Under the pieces are notes generated by a model. That model saw only the letters and a list, made by a program, of their open reading frames with translations. It had not been told where the DNA came from and made no database searches. From assembly GCF_002482975.1 (NCBI RefSeq), contig NZ_DLHA01000028.1, forward strand, positions 124,001 through 188,000: a stretch of DNA of 64,000 nucleotides, given 5' to 3'. Made by a program: the position numbers and the translations under genes. Positions 15,737-22,287 of this stretch are shown piece by piece (within the stretch, counting starts at the first letter, position 1; the number at the start of each line of letters is the position of its first letter). Origin of the DNA: Flavobacterium sp. UBA7680. Its GTDB lineage: Bacteria; Bacteroidota; Bacteroidia; Flavobacteriales; Flavobacteriaceae.

Positions 15737-17158
15737 CTAGTCTTCGCGGCTTCCGTCATCCGCCATTCTTACTAATTTTGGGGTAAATTTGGCTACAACA
15801 TCTACTAAATCTTGCTGTGCTTCCATTACCTGATTGATATCTTTATATGCCATAGGGGCTTCGTCAAGTCCTGCTCCAATAAGTGTAACGCCATGATCTT
15901 TCAGTATGGATTTCATCTCGGTTTGTGTGATGTTTTTTATGGCCTGCGTTCTGCTCATTTGCCTTCCTGCCCCGTGTGAAGCGGAATTTATAGCGTTCTC
16001 CTCGCCTTTTCCTCTCACCAAAAATCCAGGCGCGGTCATACTTCCCGGAATGATTCCCATAACGCCTTTTCCGGCTGGGGTTGCTCCTTTTCTATGTACG
16101 ATTACTTCTTCGCCATTCCAGATTTCTTTCCATGCAAAATTATGGTGGTTTTCGACTTTGGCTAAAATTGTGGCGCCCAAAGTTTTTTCCATTTTATTAT
16201 GGATAATTTCGTGACAAGCCGAAGCGTAATCTCCCGCAAGATTCATCGCAAGCCAATATTCTTGTCCCAATTGTGAATTCATATCCAAGTACGCTAAGTT
16301 TCTTGCCACTTCTGGAAGTTTACATTCGTCTTTGGCAATTTTAGTATAATGTCCGGCAATTGTTGCGCCCATTCCGCGTGAACCTGAATGCGTTAACAAA
16401 GCGACATATTTTCCTTTTGGAATATTCAAAACGGCATCGTCTTTTGCAAATTCCATGATTCCGAATTCAACAAAGTGATTTCCTCCGCCAGAAGATCCTA
16501 ATTGTGACCAGGCTTTATCTTTTAAATTCTTCACAAACGGATTCATATTAAATGTATCGTTTTCTAAAACCGCGTGATCTGATTTATATTGACCGTGAAA
16601 TCCGTGGCCCGCTCCAAAAATAGAATTGGCAATTAATTCTCTTTTGAATTTGGCTTCGTTTTCAAAGTAAAAATCTTCCGGAATATCATAAACTGACAAT
16701 GCCATTCTACATCCAATATCAACGCCAACACCATACGGAATAATGGCATTTTTTGTGGCTAAAACTCCGCCAATTGGTAATCCGTAACCTTGGTGCGCGT
16801 CTGGCATTAAAGCTCCTGCAACTGTAACAGGAAGTTTCATGGCAACTTCCATTTGTTTTCTGGCTCCGTCTTCGATATGATCTAATCCGTAAGCTGAATA
16901 CGCATTTGGGTTTTCATTTAAAGCGATGAAATCTTCTGGTTTTTCATTTGATTTTTCGATTAAAGCTACGGCTAGTTTGCTGAAGATTTTATCGTCGATA
17001 TAGTTTTCTGGAGTTTCTAATACGTTTTTAAAGTTTGTGATCATTTGATCGCGGTTAAATCCGTTTCTTTTGCTGTTGATTTTTAACGCAATCCCGATTA
17101 TTTTTCCTTCCGGGAATCCTAATTCTAATATATCTGTACCGTTTATTTGTGTGTTCAT
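15737..17158 (-). CDS. rtcB: RtcB RNA-splicing ligase
   Basis: A 473-residue protein. It joins RNA 2',3'-cyclic phosphate or 3'-phosphate ends to 5'-OH ends using GTP and Mn2+. Family landmarks are all present: PDAHQGYGLPIGG (119-131), VGVDIGCRM with metal ligand Cys150, GSSGGGNHFVEFG (221-233), THSGSRGMG (256-264), ENHHNFAWKE (336-345), HRKGATPAGKG (355-365) and NSASHGAGRQMS with the guanylylated histidine at H395. The promoter lies in the 60 bp upstream and contains the dyad shared with Ro60 and the RNA array. No archease gene is seen in the window. Confidence 0.97.
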   Translation of the reverse strand: MNTQINGTDILELGFPEGKIIGIALKINSKRNGFNRDQMITNFKNVLETPENYIDDKIFSKLAVALIEKSNEKPEDFIALNENPNAYSAYGLDHIEDGARKQMEVAMKLPVTVAGALMPDAHQGYGLPIGGVLATKNAIIPYGVGVDIGCRMALSVYDIPEDFYFENEAKFKRELIANSIFGAGHGFHGQYKSDHAVLENDTFNMNPFVKNLKDKAWSQLGSSGGGNHFVEFGIMEFAKDDAVLNIPKGKYVALLTHSGSRGMGATIAGHYTKIAKDECKLPEVARNLAYLDMNSQLGQEYWLAMNLAGDYASACHEIIHNKMEKTLGATILAKVENHHNFAWKEIWNGEEVIVHRKGATPAGKGVMGIIPGSMTAPGFLVRGKGEENAINSASHGAGRQMSRTQAIKNITQTEMKSILKDHGVTLIGAGLDEAPMAYKDINQVMEAQQDLVDVVAKFTPKLVRMADDGSRED

Positions 17159-17181
17159 TTGTTTTTGTTTTTTTGATAGTA

Positions 17182-17220
17182 CAAAGGTTGTTTTGTACTG
17201 CGCGGTTATTTTGCGTAGAT
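17182..17220 (-). promoter_or_regulatory. rtcB promoter with shared dyad operator
   Basis: On the plus strand, 17196-17220 begins TACTGCGCGG and ends TTTTGCGTAGAT. This is a copy of the dyad TACTnCGCAA-n5-TTGCGnAGTA also found at 18479 and 20104. On the minus strand it is followed 6 nt later by AACCTTTG (17182-17189), a near match to TAnnTTTG. The dyad occupies the -33 region, which suits an activator. Confidence 0.75.
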
Positions 17221-17760
17221 TTAAAATCTTAAAAGTTGTTTCTTCAAATATTCTCGCAGATTATTTCCATACATAATAATATCAGCACCACAAGCAGATA
17301 TAACAGGTGAAAGATATTTATCTTCAAATACCACAAGAACGCGATAACCAGTCATTGGAATATATCCTACTATTTTTGAAACATCAAAACCTGCTTGAGT
17401 AAGTACTAATTCTGCTTCAGATTTGTTTTCATTAATATCATCGATAATCCATCTCGATTTTTCATAATCTTCCGGATATTGATGAAAAACGTTTTTCCGT
17501 TCATACTCAATATCTGTTTTGTCTTCTGGATTAATTGAAATCCACTGTGCATCTATATTGGAAAAAATTAACAGCATCTCTCTGTATTCCCAAGGAAAAT
17601 CAAATCCAAACAATATCTGCAATTTATCGATTTCTTTTCTGCTTATTCCTTTTAAAAATTTAGCATTTGGTTGTATCTGAAATCCCCAGACATCATCGCT
17701 AATTTCTATTTTCTTAAACCTTTTTTCAGCTTTATATTTGATATCTTTGATTGTCATCAT
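17221..17760 (-). CDS. SMI1/KNR4 (SUKH)-like protein
   Basis: A 179-residue protein. Residues 38-80 have the SUKH pattern: ISRKEIDKLQILFGFDFPWE, then YREMLLIFSNIDAQW, that is, an entry helix, 'lg-LP-y', a helix and N-x-x. Further matching elements are WIIDDINENKS and MTGYRVLVVFEDKYLSPVIS. Family members include immunity proteins of toxin systems and general protein-interaction modules. The gene starts 33 bp after the last unit of the RNA array and stops just before the rtcB operator, so it is probably read from the array promoter. Confidence 0.65.
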   Translation of the reverse strand: MMTIKDIKYKAEKRFKKIEISDDVWGFQIQPNAKFLKGISRKEIDKLQILFGFDFPWEYREMLLIFSNIDAQWISINPEDKTDIEYERKNVFHQYPEDYEKSRWIIDDINENKSEAELVLTQAGFDVSKIVGYIPMTGYRVLVVFEDKYLSPVISACGADIIMYGNNLREYLKKQLLRF

Positions 17761-17792
17761 AAAGTAAATATTTATTTTTTTACATTAAAATT

Positions 17793-17862
17793 AAAGAGGT
17801 AATGTTTAGGAATGATTTAATTTTCTTTGGAACGAAGGAACCATTTCCTGACGACACTCTTT
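17793..17862 (-). ncRNA. Y-RNA-like unit F, minimal and most divergent
   Basis: Outer helix AAAGAG/CTCTTT (17857-17862, 17793-17798). Loop TGTCGTC faces AAACATTAC. Inner helix AGGAAAT with ATTCCT (one bulge). The head has GGTTCCTTCG in place of TACTTCG and no tRNA-like arm. Confidence 0.65.
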
Positions 17863-17865
17863 TTT

Positions 17866-17950
17866 TAAGAGCAATATTGTATAAGTAATAATTTAGGACT
17901 CGAACCTAATAAATCAACCAACGAAGTAGCACTTTATACACGGCATCTTA
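17866..17950 (-). ncRNA. Y-RNA-like unit E, with T-arm only
   Basis: Outer helix TAAGA/TCTTA. Loop TGCCGTG (17939-17945) faces CAATATTGC (17871-17879). Inner helix TATAAAGT with ACTTATA (one bulge). Then GCTACTTCG, a spacer with GTTGGTTGA and a perfect T-arm TTAGG-TTCGAGT-CCTAA (17893-17909). Confidence 0.75.
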
Positions 17951-17955
17951 TTTTT

Positions 17956-18025
17956 TGAAAAAGTAATAATTGATGAGAGTATTTTGAACCCTATACGAAG
18001 TAGCTCTCACACACGACATTTTTCA
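17956..18025 (-). ncRNA. Y-RNA-like unit D, minimal unit
   Basis: Outer helix TGAAAAA/TTTTTCA (18019-18025, 17956-17962). Loop TGTCGTG faces ATTATTAC (8 nt). Inner helix TGTGAGAG with CTCTCATCA (one bulge). The head is only about 24 nt: CTACTTCG, then AGGGTTCAAAAT, a degenerate T-loop without a stem. No D-arm. Confidence 0.75.
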
Positions 18026-18031
18026 TTTTTT

Positions 18032-18172
18032 AAAAGAAGTAAAAAGCAATAAGAGAATTGGACGGGGCTTTGTCTGTGCCAGAGTCGAACTGGATAACCT
18101 TGCTGATTTTACAACTTCGTTATTCCTCCCCTAAATTGGAGACGAAGTATCTCTTATTTACGACATTCTTTT
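18032..18172 (-). ncRNA. Y-RNA-like unit C, longest unit
   Basis: Outer helix AAAAGAA (18166-18172) with TTCTTTT (18032-18038). Loop TGTCGTA faces GCTTTTTAC. Inner helix AATAAGAGA with TCTCTTATT, nine perfect pairs. The head differs from A and B: a D-arm-like hairpin CTCC-AATTTAGG-GGAG (18126-18141) comes first, the ACTTCG can pair with CGAAGT at 18114-18119, and a T-arm CCAG-TTCGACT-CTGG (18079-18093) follows. So the order is D then T. Confidence 0.75.
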
Positions 18173-18178
18173 TATTTT

Positions 18179-18301
18179 ATCGGGTTATGAGCGACAAGAG
18201 ACTATTTTATGCGTGTTTCCACTTACACCATCAGATTATCTGAACAGGATTCGAACCTGTAACACAATTCCCTCGAAGTAACTCTTGTCTACGACACCAA
18301 T
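18179..18301 (-). ncRNA. Y-RNA-like unit B, with permuted tRNA mimic
   Basis: Outer helix ATTGG (18297-18301) with CCGAT (18179-18183). Loop TGTCGTA faces GCTCATAAC. Inner helix GACAAGAG (18282-18289) with CTCTTGTC (18193-18200), eight perfect pairs. Then TTACTTCG, T-arm ACAGG-TTCGAAT-CCTGT (18244-18260), a short acceptor-like hairpin TCAGA-TAA-TCTGA (18231-18243) and D-arm GTGT-AAGTGGAA-ACAC (18213-18228). Confidence 0.8.
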
Positions 18302-18310
18302 GTTTTTTTT

Positions 18311-18436
18311 AAACAAGACAACATTCAAAAAGAAATTTCTGCTCTAACCAGCTGAGCTACATCTCTAGTTTTTAAAATAGAGCTGATGGGAATTGAACCC
18401 ACGACACGAAGTAATTCTTTTTTACGGCACTTGTTT
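18311..18436 (-). ncRNA. Y-RNA-like unit A (first transcribed), with permuted tRNA mimic
   Basis: Outer helix AAACAAG (18430-18436) with CTTGTTT (18311-18317). Loop TGCCGTA (18423-18429) faces GAATGTTGT (18318-18326). Inner helix AAAAAGAATT with AATTTCTTTTT. Then ACTTCG, a T-arm GTGGG-TTCAATT-CCCAT (18386-18402), a closed acceptor-like stem CTCTA/TAGAG (with two more pairs after a mismatch; 18360-18385) and a canonical D-arm GCTC-AGCTGGTTA-GAGC (18341-18357). Confidence 0.8.
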
Positions 18437-18463
18437 TTTATTTTCAATGAACTTTTCCTTTTA

Positions 18464-18503
18464 CAAAGATTCAAATACTACTACGCAATTATTTTGCGCA
18501 GTA
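18464..18503 (-). promoter_or_regulatory. Promoter of the RNA array with shared dyad operator
   Basis: The dyad at 18479-18503 (plus strand TACTACGCAA ... TTTTGCGCAGTA) lies just after the Ro60 stop. It is followed on the minus strand, 7 nt later, by AATCTTTG (18464-18471), the same -7-like box at the same distance as in the Ro60 promoter. Transcription would begin about 20 nt before unit A. Confidence 0.75.
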
Positions 18504-18512
18504 GATTCTTTT

Positions 18513-20039
18513 TTACAATTCTATTCGGTTAACGTAATTCAACGCACTGTTTTTATCTTCTAAAGCATTCAAAACATCAAATACTTTATCTGACCAGCCG
18601 GCTATTAAATATACATCGTTTTTTTCGATGTTTATTGGTGACTGACCGTACCCAGCTAAATCAAACAAATACAATTTTGCATTTGGTGCGATAGTTTTGT
18701 ATCGGTTCCAGGAGTTTGCAAATGAGTCTTTTGTGTAAGTATTATTCCACATTTGAACATCTGTAAACAACATTACTTTATCTACAATTTCTTTTCGGTT
18801 TATTAAGTCTTCTACAACCAAATGACCGTTTGTAGCATAACCTACTTCACCTTCGCGTTTGTAATATTCGTTAACATTGGCCAATATGCTTCGTTTTGGC
18901 ATATTGATTATTTTCCAGCGGTCACCAAACATACCGCTTACCACATTTTGGCAACGACTTTGCATTAACATACCTAACATCAAACCGATATCGTAAAGCA
19001 TTACTTTACTTTTTGGTGAGATTGCTTTTTGCATTGAACCCGAAACGTCACAGGCAATTACAACCGATGTATTAACATCAAAACCTTTTATGTTTTGTGA
19101 ACTCGCCATAACGGCATCTTCCAAAGCATCTAAAACCATTGAAGTGTATTTGAAATTCAAATCTTTCACTTCACGATACGCTGCTAAGAATCGGAATGGC
19201 AATTGTTTTGAGTTTGCGACCGCTTTTTCGTTAGAAAGGTAATCGCATACTTTCAACATATGAGAACCTGAAACATTCGCTTCTAAGATATTTCGTAAGT
19301 TACGTAACAAAGCCATGTAACCTATTTTACCGCTATCGATTAATTCCTCCCATTTTTGTTTGAATGCTTTTTGTTTTTCAATGTGGTTGTAAAATTTTAC
19401 TTGACCTAATTGCGACAACTCTGTTTCCCATGTATATGGCGTTTGCAAAGTGTTGTTTACCAATTTATCAAAGATTAATTGCTGCGCTTCATCTTTTGCT
19501 TTTGGATGAACCAAAAACAAAGCATCTTTTAATTTTACAGCACCATCACGATTGTATTTTGCGAATTGGTATTCGTCAAATTTGTTGAACGAAACGGCTA
19601 AACCTTTTTGTATTTGTTTTGATAAACGGTTTAATTTTTTAACGCCATTTCGTTCGTTTGCCATTTGATAGTAAGCCAATAATTCTGTTATTTCGTCTGC
19701 ACGTTGTATAACATGTGTGATCATTTTACTGATCAATGAATCGCCAGAATATATCTTGGCTAATTCTACTACCAAAACTAATGGTACAGAACGCATATGC
19801 ATTTCGTTACGGGCATAAACAGCCAATTTTGCTACAAATATCGGATTGCTTTTTTTGATTAAGCTTTGTATTCTTTGTAAACGAGTTGTGTATTTTTCGT
19901 AAAATGAAGCGTTTAAGCTTGTTGTTACAACTGCTGCATACAATTCGTATTCTGATGTTAAAGAAAAAGCTGGTGCATTTTCGTGATTAACTATATTGTT
20001 TTTATTGTTTTTCTCTTTTGCTAAAAAATTGAATTTCAT
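18513..20039 (-). CDS. rsr: Ro60/TROVE-domain RNA-binding protein (Rsr)
   Basis: A 508-residue protein. The N-terminal two thirds form the HEAT-like TROVE ring (from TSEYELYAAVVTTSLNASFYE through RNLRNILEA and KQLPFRFLAAYR). The C-terminal part is a von Willebrand A domain with the MIDAS motif VIACDVSGSMQ, then FTDVQMW and FDLAGYG. Ro proteins bind Y RNAs on the outer ring surface and ends of misfolded or damaged RNA in the hole, and in bacteria can hand RNA to an exonuclease. The gene has the shared dyad in its promoter and is followed by the Y-RNA-like array. Confidence 0.95.
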   Translation of the reverse strand: MKFNFLAKEKNNKNNIVNHENAPAFSLTSEYELYAAVVTTSLNASFYEKYTTRLQRIQSLIKKSNPIFVAKLAVYARNEMHMRSVPLVLVVELAKIYSGDSLISKMITHVIQRADEITELLAYYQMANERNGVKKLNRLSKQIQKGLAVSFNKFDEYQFAKYNRDGAVKLKDALFLVHPKAKDEAQQLIFDKLVNNTLQTPYTWETELSQLGQVKFYNHIEKQKAFKQKWEELIDSGKIGYMALLRNLRNILEANVSGSHMLKVCDYLSNEKAVANSKQLPFRFLAAYREVKDLNFKYTSMVLDALEDAVMASSQNIKGFDVNTSVVIACDVSGSMQKAISPKSKVMLYDIGLMLGMLMQSRCQNVVSGMFGDRWKIINMPKRSILANVNEYYKREGEVGYATNGHLVVEDLINRKEIVDKVMLFTDVQMWNNTYTKDSFANSWNRYKTIAPNAKLYLFDLAGYGQSPINIEKNDVYLIAGWSDKVFDVLNALEDKNSALNYVNRIEL

Positions 20040-20088
20040 AATTTCTGGTTTTTAAAATTAGACAATGGTTATTGTTTTATTTCCTGAG

Positions 20089-20148
20089 CAAAGATTTCAG
20101 AACTACTGCGCAATTATTTTGCGTAGTGAAAAAAGAATTTTAAATTTG
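20089..20148. promoter_or_regulatory. Divergent promoter region of Ro60 and the HD-like gene with shared dyad
   Basis: The dyad at 20104-20128 (plus strand TACTGCGCAA ... TTTTGCGTAGTG) sits between divergent genes. On the minus strand AATCTTTG (20089-20096) follows after 7 nt and serves Ro60. On the plus strand a perfect -7 box TAAATTTG (20141-20148) serves the gene at 20162. One regulator bound here could act on both directions. Confidence 0.78.
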
Positions 20149-20161
20149 AGTAAAAAACAAC

Positions 20162-20776
20162 ATGAATTTAGAGAAAATCTATTCTGAATTACTTTTGAAT
20201 ATTGGCTTTTCAGCAAATGAAATTCAGAAAAACTGGAAGGATTTAGAAAAGGCATACTTAGCAAAATCAAGGCATTACCATAACTTGACTCATATTTCGG
20301 CAATGATTGAGAGTTTTGAAACCTATCGTGATAAACTTCAAAACCCTGATGAAATATTATTTTCTATTTTTTATCATGATTTTGTTTATTCGGCTTCTAA
20401 AAAAGATAACGAACTCAAAAGTGCCGAATATGCTTTGGCAATTTTACCTGAAAATGTCAACTTAAATAAGCAATTAGTTTTTGATACTATTTGTGCTACG
20501 CAGCAACATCAGCATAATAATATTGAGGATATTAACTGGCTAATTGATTTTGATTTGAAAATTCTTGCTCGAGATTGGGAAGAGTATAAAATCTATTTCG
20601 AACAAATCAGAAAAGAATATCGCATTTATCCTAATTTTCTATACAAACCTGGACGCGCAAAAGCGTTGAAACATTTTCTGGAAAACGAATTTATTTTTCA
20701 AACCGATGCGTTTCGGAATTTATATGAAGAGAAAGCGAGGATTAATATTGAAAAAGAGATTTTATTATTAACGTAA
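20162..20776 (+). CDS. HD-superfamily phosphohydrolase-like protein
   Basis: A 204-residue protein of the predicted metal-dependent HD hydrolase group. Visible markers are the early YHNLTHI (with RHYHN, about residues 38-45), the FYHDFVYSASKKDNE motif (about 69-84) giving H-D, the ATQQHQ segment near 115, and DFDLKILARDW near 130. Substrates of this group are unknown. It is transcribed divergently from Ro60 from the shared regulatory region, which suggests, without proof, a link to RNA end metabolism. Confidence 0.72.
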   Translation: MNLEKIYSELLLNIGFSANEIQKNWKDLEKAYLAKSRHYHNLTHISAMIESFETYRDKLQNPDEILFSIFYHDFVYSASKKDNELKSAEYALAILPENVNLNKQLVFDTICATQQHQHNNIEDINWLIDFDLKILARDWEEYKIYFEQIRKEYRIYPNFLYKPGRAKALKHFLENEFIFQTDAFRNLYEEKARINIEKEILLLT

Positions 20777-20779
20777 ATG

Positions 20780-20863
20780 CGTGAGGGATGGGAACGGCAT
20801 CCTTTTGTGGCGGGGTTCGCCACAAAAGATATAGTGGACAGCCCGACCCGGAGGGACACGCCC
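20780..20863. repeat. Flavobacterial GC-rich REP-like repeat
   Basis: A GC-rich island in AT-rich DNA: GGAACGGCATCC, TTTTGTGGCG, a hairpin CTTTTGTGGCG/CGCCACAAAAG, then TAGTGGACAGCCCGACCCGG and GACACGCCC. I recognise this as a common dispersed intergenic element of Flavobacterium genomes. The rest of the gap to 21028 is spacer repeat of the 'gattaaaagattaa' type. Confidence 0.6.
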
Positions 20864-21028
20864 AAAAAATACAACGCGAAATTAATCTAGCAAAGTTGCA
20901 GAGTCGATAAGTTTTTGTTTCACGCAGATCATGCAGATTTAAGCAGATTTTTTAAATCATTTTAATCTTTTAATCTGTGGCTAAAAAAAACTTAGCTCCC
21001 TAGTAACTTTTTGACAAAACAACACAAT

Positions 21029-22066
21029 ATGTCACAAAACAAAAACGCCTTAATCCGGTACAAAACAATCGACAAATGTCTGCAGAATAAATACCGGCAA
21101 TGGACTTTAGAAGATTTAATCGAATGTTGCTCTGAAGCTTTGTTTGAATATGAAGGCCGTGAAAATCCTATAAGCAAGCGAACTATTCAAATGGACATTC
21201 AATTAATGCGAAGTGAAAAGCTGGGTTACAATGCTCCAATTGTTGTTTACGATAAAAAGTTTTATAAATACGAAGACGAAGATTTCACGATAACCGATAT
21301 TCCGCTGACGGAAACTGATATGAATGTTTTGACCGAAACGGTTTCGATGTTAAAACAATTTAAGGATTTCTCTCTATTTAATGATGTATCCGATATTTTG
21401 CAGCGTTTGGAAGATAAAATCTACGCCGAAAAGTCGCATACAAAACCTGTAATCTATTTAGATAAAAATGAGAATCTAAAAGGTTTGCATTATTTAGATG
21501 AAATTTATCAGGCAATTATAAAAAAGATGGTTCTGATTATTACCTATAAATCTTTTAAATCGAGAGAAGAAACTAAATTTCATTTTCATCCTTTTATATT
21601 AAAGGAATTCAACAACCGCTGGTTTTTAATCGGAAAGAAAAAAGCATCACAGCCAATTACAAATTTAGCTTTGGACAGAATAATTTCTATTGATTACGAT
21701 TTTAATCTTCCTTATTTAGAAGAAGATTTTGATGCAGATAATTATTATAGGGATATAATTGGAGTTACAGTCAATTCAGGATTAAAAGCAAGAAGAATTG
21801 AATTGTGGGTCGATGCTTCGAATGCCCCGTACGTCCTCACAAAACCTTTGCATACTTCTCAGCGTGTGATTAAAGAAAATGAAGATGGAAGCATTATTGT
21901 GCATTTGTTTATAATACCGAATTATGAAATGGAAAGGCTCTTTCTGGGTTTTGGAAGCTGTGTTGAAATTTTAAGACCCGAAGGCCTCAGAAATCGTATA
22001 AAAAAGATTTTTCAGGATGCAATTTCAAGATACGAGCCTGAAAATTCTATTGAATTAAATTCATAA
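21029..22066 (+). CDS. WYL-domain transcriptional regulator
   Basis: A 345-residue protein started at ATG 21029 (MSQNKNALIRYK); a TTG at 21011 is the alternative. The N-terminus is a winged helix of the YafY type (IDKCLQNKYRQWTLEDLIE ... SKRTIQMDIQLM). The WYL core follows (IKKMVLIITYKSF ... FHPFILKEFNNRWFLIGK ... LALDRIISI), then the C-terminal WCX region. WYL proteins sense nucleic acid or nucleotide ligands and often control RNA-repair or defence loci. It is the only regulator in the island and the likely reader of the three dyads. No dyad is seen upstream of its own gene. Confidence 0.9.
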   Translation: MSQNKNALIRYKTIDKCLQNKYRQWTLEDLIECCSEALFEYEGRENPISKRTIQMDIQLMRSEKLGYNAPIVVYDKKFYKYEDEDFTITDIPLTETDMNVLTETVSMLKQFKDFSLFNDVSDILQRLEDKIYAEKSHTKPVIYLDKNENLKGLHYLDEIYQAIIKKMVLIITYKSFKSREETKFHFHPFILKEFNNRWFLIGKKKASQPITNLALDRIISIDYDFNLPYLEEDFDADNYYRDIIGVTVNSGLKARRIELWVDASNAPYVLTKPLHTSQRVIKENEDGSIIVHLFIIPNYEMERLFLGFGSCVEILRPEGLRNRIKKIFQDAISRYEPENSIELNS

Positions 22067-22237
22067 TTTTTTGAAGAATGAAGAATTAAAGCCGATTTTA
22101 AAATTAAAAAAAGATTTTGACCATACAAAAAATGTTAAAATCCAAAAAAAGAATAGTATATTTCACTCTAAATAAACCACCAAACCACTCTAAATCAGTG
22201 GGATTTTTTAACTAACCAAAAAATTATTAAAAAATTA

Positions 22238-22269
22238 TATGCATGCATAGTATTTTTTAATTATATTTG
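22238..22269 (+). promoter_or_regulatory. marR promoter with 12-bp palindrome
   Basis: TATGCATGCATA (22238-22249) is a perfect palindrome. It lies 12 bp before TATATTTG (22262-22269), an exact TAnnTTTG -7 box, and 18 bp before the MarR start. The position overlaps the -33 region, as expected for an autoregulatory MarR operator. Confidence 0.65.
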
Positions 22270-22287
22270 AAATCGATATAGTTACCT

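Larger units (their letters stand above)
17793..18436 (-). ncRNA. Tandem array of six Y-RNA-like (Ro-associated) structured RNA units
   Basis: The minus strand between Ro60 and the SUKH gene has no ORF but holds six consecutive units 3-9 nt apart. Each unit has an outer helix, the 5' loop strand UGYCGUN (six of six), an inner helix, then (U)ACUUCG (five of six), a variable head, the inner helix return, an 8-9 nt loop strand usually ending UUAC or similar, and the outer helix return. The helix sequences differ in every unit while staying complementary. Bacterial Y RNAs bind Ro60 through such an interrupted stem and carry a tRNA-like head, and units A and B do as well. Ro binding is inferred from structure and from adjacency to the TROVE gene. 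Confidence 0.82.

Noticed and set aside
18058..18243. A plus-strand 61-residue ORF in the array
   Set aside because: It is antisense to structured RNA units and has no start context, promoter or family resemblance.
18179..18366. One tRNA with a long intron, from the D-arm at 18341 to the T-arm at 18244
   Set aside because: The supposed acceptor halves do not pair, whereas each half pairs well with its neighbour unit in the permuted reading (CTCTA/TAGAG, TCAGA/TCTGA) and the flanking helices match that reading.
17793..18436. A CRISPR array
   Set aside because: Only short motifs are shared (TGYCGT, ACTTCG), spacing varies from 70 to 141 nt, units fold as separate hairpins and no cas genes are present.
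20780..20863. A small RNA or riboswitch for the WYL gene
   Set aside because: The sequence matches a common GC-rich dispersed flavobacterial spacer element, not a gene-specific leader.
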